The position numbers and the translations under genes are program-made. From Alphaproteobacteria bacterium (GTDB lineage Bacteria; Pseudomonadota; Alphaproteobacteria; UBA8366; GCA-2717185), in the NCBI GenBank assembly GCA_012103325.1, contig WLWY01000002.1, positions 1-64,000 on the forward strand: DNA of 64,000 nucleotides, in the 5' to 3' direction. The notes under the pieces were generated by a model. That model searched no databases. It was not told the DNA's origin and saw only the letters and a list, made by a program, of their open reading frames with translations. Of this stretch, positions 35,827-43,731 are shown piece after piece (within the stretch, counting starts at the first letter, position 1; each line of letters starts with the position of its first letter).

Positions 35827-37518
35827 ATGACCTACGATTTGAAGATCACGGGCGGCACGATTATCGACGGCAGCGGTAGCACACGCTATCGCGGCGATGT
35901 CGGGATAGCGGATGGCCGGATCGTTGCGCTCGGCGACGCGCCGGACGATGCCAAAGAGACGATCGATGCAGAGGGCGCCATCGTCTCACCAGGCTTTGTC
36001 GACATCCATACCCACTACGACGCCCAGGTCATCTGGGACCCGAAACTGTCGATTTCGCCCTGGCATGGGGTGACGACGGCGGTGATCGGGAATTGCGGCT
36101 TCGGCGTCGCGCCCACGCGCCCGGAGCATCGTGACCTGATCGTGCGTACGCTGGAAAAAGTCGAGGGCATGAGCGTTGCTGCCTTGAACGAGGGACTGGG
36201 TGCGGAATGGCCGTTCGAAACCTTTCCCGAATATCTCGACGCCATCGATACGTCGGGCGTGTCGATCAATATCGGCGTGCTGCTGGGGCACACGCCGCTT
36301 CGCATGTATGTAATGGGCGAAGAGTCGACGGAACGTACCGCGACCGACGACGAAATTACGAAGATGCAGGCCCTCGTTACCGAAGCCATGGAGGCCGGTG
36401 CGATCGGCTTTGCAACGTCGCGCGCGCCCACCCATGTCGCCTATGACGGTAGAAAAATTCCGAGCCGGGTTTGCGATGTGGAAGAAGTATTCGCAATGGC
36501 GCGGGCCATGGGGGACGCCGGCGGCGGCTTGCTCGAGGCTACGGCTGGACGGGGGCTGTTCCTCGAAGAATATGCCGAGCTCGCCAAGATTCCCGGATGC
36601 ACGGTGTCCTGGACGGCGCTACTGGCGGGACTTGCATTGGGCAAGGGTGACCATGTTTCACAGCTTGAGCAATCCGAGGAAATGATGGCGCAGGGCCTCC
36701 GGGTCTTTCCGCAAGTGACGCCACGGCCCTTGAATTTCGAGTATCAGTTCAAGGAACCGTTCATGTTCGAAGCCCTGTCGATCTTTCAACCAGTATCGGC
36801 GGCCGACTTCAACGGCAAGAAGACGCTCTACCAGGACCCGGAGTTCCGCACGATATTCCGCGAGAAGATGGAAACGGTGCGCGAGACCTTCCGGTCGTCC
36901 TTTGCCAAAACGGTCATATCCCAGAGCCTGTCTGACCCGAGCCTCGACGAGCGGCTGCTTTTCGATGTCGCAAAGGAACGTGACCAGTCGCCGACCGATT
37001 TCGCTCTCGACTTGTCGCTGGTCGAAAACCTTGAGACACGGTTCCGGATGCCCGTCGCCAACCACAATGAAGACGAAGTCGAACCGTTGCTCAAGAGCGG
37101 CAGCACCGTGTTGGGGCTGTCCGATGCCGGCGCGCATGCGAGCCAGCTGTGCGATGCGTGCCAGCCGACCTATTTGTTGAGCCGTTGGGTTCGGGAAAAG
37201 AAGGTGTTCACGCTGGAAGAGGCGGTTCGGATGCTGACGTCGCAGCCTGCCGATGTCGCCGGTCTCAAGGATCGCGGGCTGCTTGCTGAGGGACGGCCCG
37301 CGGACATTACAGTTTTCGATCCGCTGACGGTTGGTGCGGGTCCGTTACAACGCGTTTACGATTTTCCGGGCGGGGCCGACCGGCTTGTTTCGCACGAGAC
37401 CGGTGTTAAGGCGGTCATCGTGAATGGTGCCCCGATCCGCAAAGATGGTGCGGATGTCCTTAGCGAGGGCCAGAAACTGCCGGGCGGGGTGCTGCGTCAG
37501 CGAGAGGTGATTGCCTAA
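35827..37518 (+). CDS. D-aminoacylase / N-acyl-D-amino-acid deacylase-family amidohydrolase
   Basis: 563 residues from ATG 35827 (GCGAGGAGAAGTAC upstream); the frame opens in the previous gene. Metal ligands H61 and H63 (GFVDIHTHYDAQ), then the CGFGVAPTRPEHRDLIVRTLEKVEGM block containing the Cys used as metal ligand in D-aminoacylases, VLLGHTPLR, and LGLSDAGAHASQLCDA (last Asp). TIM-barrel amidohydrolases of this subgroup cleave N-acyl-D-amino acids or act as dihydropyrimidinase-like or cyclic-amide hydrolases. Convergent with TetR, overlapping by 4 bp at the stop codons. Confidence 0.88.
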   Translation: MTYDLKITGGTIIDGSGSTRYRGDVGIADGRIVALGDAPDDAKETIDAEGAIVSPGFVDIHTHYDAQVIWDPKLSISPWHGVTTAVIGNCGFGVAPTRPEHRDLIVRTLEKVEGMSVAALNEGLGAEWPFETFPEYLDAIDTSGVSINIGVLLGHTPLRMYVMGEESTERTATDDEITKMQALVTEAMEAGAIGFATSRAPTHVAYDGRKIPSRVCDVEEVFAMARAMGDAGGGLLEATAGRGLFLEEYAELAKIPGCTVSWTALLAGLALGKGDHVSQLEQSEEMMAQGLRVFPQVTPRPLNFEYQFKEPFMFEALSIFQPVSAADFNGKKTLYQDPEFRTIFREKMETVRETFRSSFAKTVISQSLSDPSLDERLLFDVAKERDQSPTDFALDLSLVENLETRFRMPVANHNEDEVEPLLKSGSTVLGLSDAGAHASQLCDACQPTYLLSRWVREKKVFTLEEAVRMLTSQPADVAGLKDRGLLAEGRPADITVFDPLTVGAGPLQRVYDFPGGADRLVSHETGVKAVIVNGAPIRKDGADVLSEGQKLPGGVLRQREVIA

Positions 37519-38138
37519 GGCTCGCTGCCTTCGAAGAACATGTTGCAGAAGTTCTCGGCAAGGCGCTTCGTCGATCCTTGCTTGGGATCGTACCAGTCGA
37601 TCGTTGAGTTCAATGCGCCGAGCAGGAATAGGCGCGCGATACTGAGATCGACATTCTTGCCGATTTCCCCCGCTCGTTTCGCAACATCGAACAGGTCGTG
37701 CCAATACTCGGCATAGGCCCGCCGAAGGTCCTTGTTTCGGTTCCGCGCCGCAAGCGATACATGCCGGATGTTCTGGATGTTTGCCGACGCATAATCGTTG
37801 TACTGCAAGACCGTATGTAAATGCGTTGCGACGGCGGTTTCGATCCGCATGCGGCCCGATGTCTTTTCTGGCAGATCGGCAACCGCCTTCTCTACGGCTT
37901 CGTGAATGACCCGGATGCCAAGCTCCAGAACCTCGTCGAGGATTTGGTCTTTTGAGTCGAAATAGTAGTAGATGCTACCGGCTTTAATTTTTGCCCGACC
38001 GGCAATTTGCCGCAATGTTGTCGCCCGGTAACCCTGTTCGCGGAACAGTTTCGCCGCGGCGTCCAAAATCGTCTGCCGCGTCCGGTCGGATTTCCGGGAT
38101 TGGCTCGGAGAAGCTGTTATGTCCGTAGACGCATTCAT
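37515..38138 (-). CDS. TetR-family transcriptional regulator
   Basis: 207 residues. N-terminal TetR HTH (about 14-62): RQTILDAAAKLFREQGYRATTLRQIAGRAKIKAGSIYYYFDSKDQILDEVL, then a ligand-binding helical domain. Repressor controlling a nearby catabolic unit is likely; the palindrome at 34662-34677 in front of the amidohydrolase pair is a candidate site. It follows the CadC-like gene on the same strand with a 64-bp gap. Confidence 0.93.
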   Translation of the reverse strand: MNASTDITASPSQSRKSDRTRQTILDAAAKLFREQGYRATTLRQIAGRAKIKAGSIYYYFDSKDQILDEVLELGIRVIHEAVEKAVADLPEKTSGRMRIETAVATHLHTVLQYNDYASANIQNIRHVSLAARNRNKDLRRAYAEYWHDLFDVAKRAGEIGKNVDLSIARLFLLGALNSTIDWYDPKQGSTKRLAENFCNMFFEGSEP

Positions 38139-38202
38139 ACGCTGGCTACTTAGCGGAAAATAGGAAGGTGAAAAAGATTATTCGTTCGAAACAGGCTATC
38201 CG

Positions 38203-39786
38203 CTACGCCGCAGCATCGGCCGCGCGGTGCAAGGCGTCCGCGTAGTGTTCGGCGATTTCCGGGATCTGGAAAGGCAGGCGTTTTCGGTCCAGATATTCCT
38301 GCAGAAATACGTCGTTGATATCGCGTTGCGCGCGGATAGCCGCTGCCGCGCCCTCCATGTCTCCCAGTTCGGCGAGGCAGGCGGCGAGAATGATATGATT
38401 GGCTGGTGCATATGGCTCCCGGTCGATCGCTTTGCGGCTGAGTTCGACGCCTTCTTGGTATCGTTCCAGCGCAAAACAGGTCAGGCCTTGGGCCGCTTGC
38501 ATGAAACCGAGCCAAATGTCGCGGGGACTTAACCGCATTGCGCGATTCAAATGTTCGTAGCCCTCTTCGGCCCGACCGACCGATGTCACCGCGACGCCCA
38601 TCAGCATTAATGTCATGGTGCAATTCGGGTTGAGCGCGTGTGCGTGGGTCAAGTTGGTCAGCGCGCGCTCCAGGTCCCGCGCGATATAGCCGACCCACCC
38701 AAGCGCCATGTAGGCGGAGTGGTCGTTGGGATCGATCGCGCGTAGCTTTTCCGCCGCCGTTCGAGAACGTTCCAAATGGGCATCCGGATCGCTGCCCTGG
38801 CGTGCGAAGGCAATAAGGAAGTTGGCCACCGAGACTACCCACCAGGCCTGACGGCATTTGGGGTCCAAGGCGGCGGCTTTCTCTGCCAACTCGATGCAAT
38901 CCATATATAGCGCCGGCTTGCCCTCGGACCGTGCGCGATCCAGTAAGGCGCGGGCCTGCCAGGCCATTTCCTGGGCGCGCAGATCGCCGCTGCTTTCGCT
39001 TGGAGCGCGGCGAATTTCCTCAAGATCGATCTGCGGCGCGATATTGGTGGCGATCTTTTGCGAGATGTCGTCCTGCAGCGCGAGCAGGTTCTCGATCTTT
39101 CCGTCATAGTTTTCGGCCCAGACGTGTTTCGTCGTTGGGGCATGGATCAACTGAGCGGTGGCACGAAAGAGGTCATCGGCGCAGCGCACGCTGCCTTCCA
39201 GAACGTAATCGACCTGAAGTTCGGCCTCGATCTTCTTAATATCATTGGCTAAACCACGATACTGGAAACTGGAATTTCGGGCGATGACCGCGAAGGCCTT
39301 GAAGCGCGATAACGCTGTGATGACGTCTTCCGCCAATCCATCGGCGAGATAGTCCAGCTTGGGATCTTTGTTGAGGTTGGCGAAGGGCAGGACCGCGATG
39401 GACAGTGCGTCATCCCGCGCATGGGCCGGCTGACCATAATCGGGAACTGGTTGGGCACTGTCGCCTTCCTCAGCATCCAGCGATGTCACATCGGCGATGA
39501 AACGAAAGCCCTGACCACGCAACGTCTTGATAAAACGAGGGTCCCCGACATCGTCGCCGATCGCGCGCCTGACGCTAAGAATGCAGGTGCTCAAGGTCGT
39601 ATCGCTGACGGTCAAGCCGGGCCAGCCATGCGCCATCAGCTCGTCGCGGTGCAGGACCCTGTCGCGGTTGGCGACCAAGTAGCTTAGGACATCGAATACC
39701 TTGGCCCGCGTATGCACGGTTTCGCCGTTCCGGCGCAACTCGCGACGGTCCAGATCCAGTACACAATCGCCAAACGCCACATGCAT
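38203..39786 (-). CDS. CadC-like one-component regulator: OmpR-type wHTH, TolB-like domain and TPRs
   Basis: 527 residues. A winged helix of the OmpR/PhoB type (about 1-100, GLTVSDTTLSTCILSVRRAIGD and TLRGQGFRFIADV) is followed by a TolB-N-like domain (about 125-270, SIAVLPFANLNKDPKLDYLADGLAEDVITAL) and several TPR units up to the end. There is no receiver domain. No clear membrane segment is seen, unlike CadC. This architecture is common in alphaproteobacterial adenylate-cyclase-like or regulatory proteins. It is divergent from the PEP-CTERM gene with 300 bp between, so it may regulate that gene. Confidence 0.85.
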   Translation of the reverse strand: MHVAFGDCVLDLDRRELRRNGETVHTRAKVFDVLSYLVANRDRVLHRDELMAHGWPGLTVSDTTLSTCILSVRRAIGDDVGDPRFIKTLRGQGFRFIADVTSLDAEEGDSAQPVPDYGQPAHARDDALSIAVLPFANLNKDPKLDYLADGLAEDVITALSRFKAFAVIARNSSFQYRGLANDIKKIEAELQVDYVLEGSVRCADDLFRATAQLIHAPTTKHVWAENYDGKIENLLALQDDISQKIATNIAPQIDLEEIRRAPSESSGDLRAQEMAWQARALLDRARSEGKPALYMDCIELAEKAAALDPKCRQAWWVVSVANFLIAFARQGSDPDAHLERSRTAAEKLRAIDPNDHSAYMALGWVGYIARDLERALTNLTHAHALNPNCTMTLMLMGVAVTSVGRAEEGYEHLNRAMRLSPRDIWLGFMQAAQGLTCFALERYQEGVELSRKAIDREPYAPANHIILAACLAELGDMEGAAAAIRAQRDINDVFLQEYLDRKRLPFQIPEIAEHYADALHRAADAAA

Positions 39787-39902
39787 TGATATTCCGCCCG
39801 TTTTGCCGGGTGCCCGAGTGTCTGTGGTGGTTTCCCCCGAAACCGCCCGATGCTCTATTTCCGCTCTCAGCGGAACGTTACGCCGAAAACCCGGCCAGAA
39901 CG

Positions 39903-39930
39903 TTAAATTTGAACGAAAATTTCAAGTTAA
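39903..39930. promoter_or_regulatory. AT-rich imperfect palindrome between CadC-like and PEP-CTERM genes
   Basis: TTAAATTTGAA and TTCAAGTTAA surround a 7-base spacer, giving inverted TTGAA/TTCAA and outer TTAA/TTAA half sites in an otherwise GC-rich region. It could be the binding site of the divergent winged-helix regulator. The rest of the 39787-40086 interval shows no gene. Confidence 0.3.
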
Positions 39931-40086
39931 TTGAAGGTAAGTGTCAAGCGGGCCCGGGGCATTCCTGAAATCATGATGACAAAGTGAGGCGGCCCATGCG
40001 GCAGGTTTTCTGCGCCGCGTCGTGGTGCTCACGAATAAGGAACGTGTTCGGATAATGAGGGGCGCCATGAAAAATTGGAGAAAACA

Positions 40087-40866
40087 ATGAAAACCCACTT
40101 CCGAAAGCGCTTCGGCGCCGTTGCCTGCCTTCTCGCCTTCGGGATTGCCGGAACGGCGGCAGAAGCGGCCCCGTTAAACGTGTTCAGTGATGATTTCAGC
40201 GGCGGCGGCTTGCCGGCCGGCTTCTCAGGCGCGGGTTCGGTCGAGGACGCGCAAGGCTATAAGGGCTTAGGTGGCTTTGCGGACAATTTCCTCCGCAACG
40301 ATAGCTCAGGCAATCCGGCGGCCGCGACGATCTTGACGCTGATCGGACTGCCGGCCCACGACACGGTCAGTCTGGATTTCCTGCTGGCTGTTATCGATTC
40401 ATGGGACGGTGCCCCTGGGAATCCTTCGGGTCCCGACTTTTTCAATGTTGAAATCGACGGTGTGTCAATTTTCTCGGAGTCATATGCAAATGTTCCAGGG
40501 CACACTCAATCTGCTTCTATCACCAACCAAGTGATTGACCCGACTGCGGATAATGGGTTCACCAACGACGGTTTTTTCTTTAACGACTCAGGTTACGACA
40601 TGGGCGATCTCGCGGCTTTTAACGATATCGCTCATACCGGCAACACGCTGGTCGTCGAATGGTTTGCGAGTGGTGCCGGCTGGCAAGGCGGATCCGATGA
40701 AAGTTGGGCGATCGATAATGTGTCGGTGACGATCAATACCACGGACACAGGCTCCGGCGGCGGGAATGGGACCAGCGTTCCGGAACCCGGCGCTCTGTCT
40801 CTCTTCGGTATGGGCATGGCCGGCCTTTCTTGGCTGCGCCGTCGGCGGAAAGCGCAACAGCAGTAG
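40087..40866 (+). CDS. PEP-CTERM-sorted secreted protein
   Basis: 259 residues from ATG 40087 (TTGGAGAAAACA upstream). An N-terminal signal peptide (cleavage near AAEA-AP) leads a beta-rich domain of about 200 residues (SGGGLPAGFSGAG; DTVSLDFLLAVIDSWDG; WAIDNVSVTINTTDTG) like extracellular sugar-binding domains. The tail is a canonical PEP-CTERM signal: VPEPG, a transmembrane stretch (ALSLFGMGMAGLSWL) and a basic end RRRRK. Exosortase EpsH/XrtA-type proteins cleave after this motif; no exosortase is in the window. Such proteins accompany exopolysaccharide production. Confidence 0.9.
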   Translation: MKTHFRKRFGAVACLLAFGIAGTAAEAAPLNVFSDDFSGGGLPAGFSGAGSVEDAQGYKGLGGFADNFLRNDSSGNPAAATILTLIGLPAHDTVSLDFLLAVIDSWDGAPGNPSGPDFFNVEIDGVSIFSESYANVPGHTQSASITNQVIDPTADNGFTNDGFFFNDSGYDMGDLAAFNDIAHTGNTLVVEWFASGAGWQGGSDESWAIDNVSVTINTTDTGSGGGNGTSVPEPGALSLFGMGMAGLSWLRRRRKAQQQ

Positions 40867-40977
40867 TTTCGTTCTTCGCATGGGGCTTCGGTAGCGGGGC
40901 CGCTGCCGATTTGCTTCTGGCGTTCGGCATGTCCGTCCGCTTACGCTACGAATGAATTCTCATTCTGGAGGTGGCGC

Positions 40978-41640
40978 ATGCTGAAGTTCTATTACAATAC
41001 GGGGCCAAACCCGATGAAGGTGGCCCTGTTCCTGGAAGAGTCGGGGCTGGCGTACGAACCCATCCCGGTGGACACCCGCAAGGGTGAGCAGCACACGCCG
41101 GAATATCTGGCGATCAATCCGAACGCTAAAGCGCCGAGCTTGGTCGATGGCGATACGACACTTTTCGACAGCAATGCAATCCTGCTGTATCTGGCGGAGA
41201 AGACAGGGCAGTTCCTGTCGGCAGACCGTGGGCAATTATTATCCTGGCTGATGTTCGTGGCGACCGGGGTCGGCCCCTATTCCGGACAGTCGGTGCATTT
41301 CCAAGTTCATGCGCCGGAAAAACTGTCCTATGCGATCAATCGCTACCGGTTCGAGGCGAAGCGCCATTACGGCATCCTCAACGACCGGCTGGCCGACCGC
41401 CCCTACATCCTGGGCGACAGCTATACAATCGTCGACATGGCGGCCTGGGGGTGGGCGCGGCTGATGCCCCGCGTGCTGGACGAGGCGGCTTGGGACGAAT
41501 TACCGAACCTCAAGCGTCTGATCGACGAGATCACCGCTCGACCGGCGGGGCAGGGCGCAGAGGCGCTCGCGGCGAGGCACGCGTTCAAAACGGAAATGGA
41601 TGCGGAGTCACACCGCCATATGTTTCCGTCGAACGCATGA
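40978..41640 (+). CDS. glutathione S-transferase
   Basis: 220 residues after a CTGGAGGTGGCGC site. Thioredoxin-like N-terminus (MLKFYYNTGPNPMKVALFLEESGLAYEPIPVDTRKGEQHTPEYLAINPNAKAPSLVDGDTTLFDSNAILLYLAEK) with the cis-Pro KAPSLVD and the E/D-S-x-AI glutathione site (FDSNAI), then the helical C-terminal domain ending in YTIVDMAAWGWARL. Close to the bacterial Ure2p/YfcG-like group. Likely a disulfide-bond oxidoreductase or conjugating enzyme in the cytoplasm. Confidence 0.9.
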   Translation: MLKFYYNTGPNPMKVALFLEESGLAYEPIPVDTRKGEQHTPEYLAINPNAKAPSLVDGDTTLFDSNAILLYLAEKTGQFLSADRGQLLSWLMFVATGVGPYSGQSVHFQVHAPEKLSYAINRYRFEAKRHYGILNDRLADRPYILGDSYTIVDMAAWGWARLMPRVLDEAAWDELPNLKRLIDEITARPAGQGAEALAARHAFKTEMDAESHRHMFPSNA

Positions 41641-41797
41641 CCTATTTAACTTTAGGAAGACAGCGCCCGCTCTCTTAAGCGAGGTAGCGGTGCAACAACT
41701 AGCGGAGGGCTTCGGTTCGATATGATCATAATACCGAGTGCCTCCAGCGAAATTTTGTCTTCTAGGAGATATTAGCCGCGCTGAATTAGGCTGCGTA

Positions 41798-42091
41798 CTA
41801 CTCGCCCTTTTGATTCTTCTCCACGATGAAACCAGAGGCACCTTTTCCGCGCGCGCGCCGAACGGTGTAGCCTTGATTGCCAAGCCGAAAGCCGTCGTCT
41901 TTCGCCAACGGGGCGAGAACGGACCTTAGCTTCTCGGCGACCGGGTCGGCTTTTTCAATGACCTTTGAGGCAGCCTGCCGTTTCATCCATTTGGCAAATA
42001 CGTCTTCCGCTAAGTCGTCACCGACGGACTTACGCAACGCATTCAACTTTACGACCTGCCCTTTGCTCAACTCTTTTTCATTAATTGCCAT
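41798..42091 (-). CDS. small hypothetical basic protein
   Basis: 97 residues from the ATG at 42091 (GGAGAATTATTCG upstream); the frame extends to 42130. Strongly charged, helical, rich in Lys/Arg/Ala (SKGQVVKLNALRKSVGDDLAEDVFAKWMKRQAASKVIEKADPVAEKL in part) with a beta-like C-terminal half (DDGFRLGNQGYTVRRARGKGASGFIVEKNQ). The tail could bind nucleic acid. No family is recognised. Both flanks (41641-41797 and 42092-42389) show no gene. Confidence 0.55.
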   Translation of the reverse strand: MAINEKELSKGQVVKLNALRKSVGDDLAEDVFAKWMKRQAASKVIEKADPVAEKLRSVLAPLAKDDGFRLGNQGYTVRRARGKGASGFIVEKNQKGE

Positions 42092-42389
42092 CGAATAATT
42101 CTCCATTCTGTTTTGTGCTGACGTGTTCACTAAGCCTTTTAGTTATCTGACAGTGTTAAGGAAAGAGTCTTTTTTCAGCGAAGGTCGCCCTGAAGTTTAT
42201 CAAACGTTAACGAACCTATGGTCCAATGTCATTGTGGGCGCTTCAGGTGCTGACCCGCTAGGCCGCATCGCTTTACGAATGCGGCGATGCATAGCCGATG
42301 TGCTTGAAACGCATAGGTAAAATTCTTGCCGCCGCTTGCTTGCAGGTTCATATGTAAACGGCACACAAAGAATAATAAATTGAGAGACC

Positions 42390-42788
42390 ATGCCGAGTAT
42401 CTTTGAAAAAATTGTACAAAAACCACGTTTCAACATTTCTGAACATTTCAAACGGTACGGCTTAGGAGCCGCAACATTAATCATAATTGTCGAGTTGCTT
42501 TGGGTCGCATCGGTTCTTATTCTTGTATTGCTTGTTATCGGCGCCTTGTTTGAATTTACAAATGGCTGGATGGCTATTTTGCCGGGATTTCTCGGAGCAG
42601 TAACTTTTTTGATCATTCTAACAATCGGTGGTTTTGCTGCGGCTCTACCTTCAACTTATGTTGCACGATGGCGCGAAGCGGCGATCGATCGCATTTCCCG
42701 ACACTACCCGCATCCGGCGCAGTCCGATGACGCTTTGCCAGTTTCTCCGGAAATGCCCCGCAGCCTTGAAATTCAGGACGCGGACTAG
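42390..42788 (+). CDS. small membrane protein
   Basis: 132 residues with two strong hydrophobic segments (LGAATLIIIVELLWVASVLILVLLVIGALF and GWMAILPGFLGAVTFLIILTIGGFAAALP) and a polar C-terminal tail of about 35 residues. The region is AT-richer than average. No recognised family. It precedes the SDR gene by 148 bp, without evidence of co-transcription. Confidence 0.5.
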   Translation: MPSIFEKIVQKPRFNISEHFKRYGLGAATLIIIVELLWVASVLILVLLVIGALFEFTNGWMAILPGFLGAVTFLIILTIGGFAAALPSTYVARWREAAIDRISRHYPHPAQSDDALPVSPEMPRSLEIQDAD

Positions 42789-42936
42789 CTGCTAACCAAC
42801 CCGGTTTCCTCTCGGTTTCATTTCCCAACATTGTTTTGGCGGCGCGTTGGCTATCTTGCTGGCGCGCTGTACCTTGATGGTATCGCGAACAAAGCGGCGA
42901 AATTGTGGCCGCAACATCAAGGCAAGGGAGTGAATT

Positions 42937-43701
42937 ATGGATATCACGGGGCAGGTCGCAATCGTAACGGGATCGGCAGCCGGAGTGGGCGCGGCGACGG
43001 CGCGGTTGTTCGCAGCCAAGGGCTGCAATGTCGTGATCAACTATTCGCGCAGCGAAGACGATGCGAAGGAGACTCAGGCAGCCTGTGAGGCCGAAGGTGT
43101 CGAGACCCTGTTGGTCAAGGCGGATGTCGGTGACGACGCGCAATGCCGGCGTATGGTAGCGGAGACAATGGACAAATGGGGCCGTGTCGACGCGCTGGTG
43201 AATAACGCCGGTACCACAAAGTACGTCGAGCATGACGATCTAGAGGGCCTGATGCCGGAAGATTTCGAGCATATTTTCAGGATCAATGTCTTCGGCGTCT
43301 ACCAGATGACCCGTGCGGTTACACCGCATATGAAGGCGGCGGGCCAAGGCGCGGTCGTCAACGTATCATCGATCGCTGGCGTGTATGGCGCTGGCAGCTC
43401 TGTCGCTTATGCGGCTTCCAAAGGCGCAGTCAATACGATGACTCTATCCCTTGCTCGTGCGCTGGCGCCAGAGATACGGGTGAACGCGATCTGTCCGGGT
43501 TTCATTAGCGGTCGCTGGCAGGCGGCCGGTATGGGCAGCACGGAAAAATACGAAGCCCGCGTTGCCGCTGTCGAAAGGGGTACGCCGCTGCGGCGGGCCA
43601 ATTCGCCGGAGGATATCGCAGAGACGATATTGTGGTTCGTCGAGGGTGCCCGCTGGGTAACGGGGGAGACTTTGCTCGTCGATGCGGGAAGCCATCTCTG
43701 A
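42937..43701 (+). CDS. short-chain dehydrogenase/reductase (3-oxoacyl-ACP reductase-like)
   Basis: 254 residues after AAGGGAGTGAATT. Classical SDR with VAIVTGSAAGVGAATARLFA, NNAGTTKYVEH, Ser in VNVSSIAGVYG, catalytic Tyr and Lys in AYAASKGAVNTM, and the VNAICPGFISGRW loop. C-terminal WVTGETLLVDAGSHL is the FabG-type end. NAD(P)-dependent oxidoreductase; substrate unknown. The caspase-like gene follows 30 bp later on the same strand. Confidence 0.9.
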   Translation: MDITGQVAIVTGSAAGVGAATARLFAAKGCNVVINYSRSEDDAKETQAACEAEGVETLLVKADVGDDAQCRRMVAETMDKWGRVDALVNNAGTTKYVEHDDLEGLMPEDFEHIFRINVFGVYQMTRAVTPHMKAAGQGAVVNVSSIAGVYGAGSSVAYAASKGAVNTMTLSLARALAPEIRVNAICPGFISGRWQAAGMGSTEKYEARVAAVERGTPLRRANSPEDIAETILWFVEGARWVTGETLLVDAGSHL

Positions 43702-43731
43702 TAAGATTGCTGATGTCACGATCATGAAGGA

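Noticed and set aside
34725..35828. 367-codon minus-strand open frame opposite the amidohydrolase at 34707
   Set aside because: It is the antisense shadow of a gene with clear family motifs; no ribosome site and no recognisable domain.
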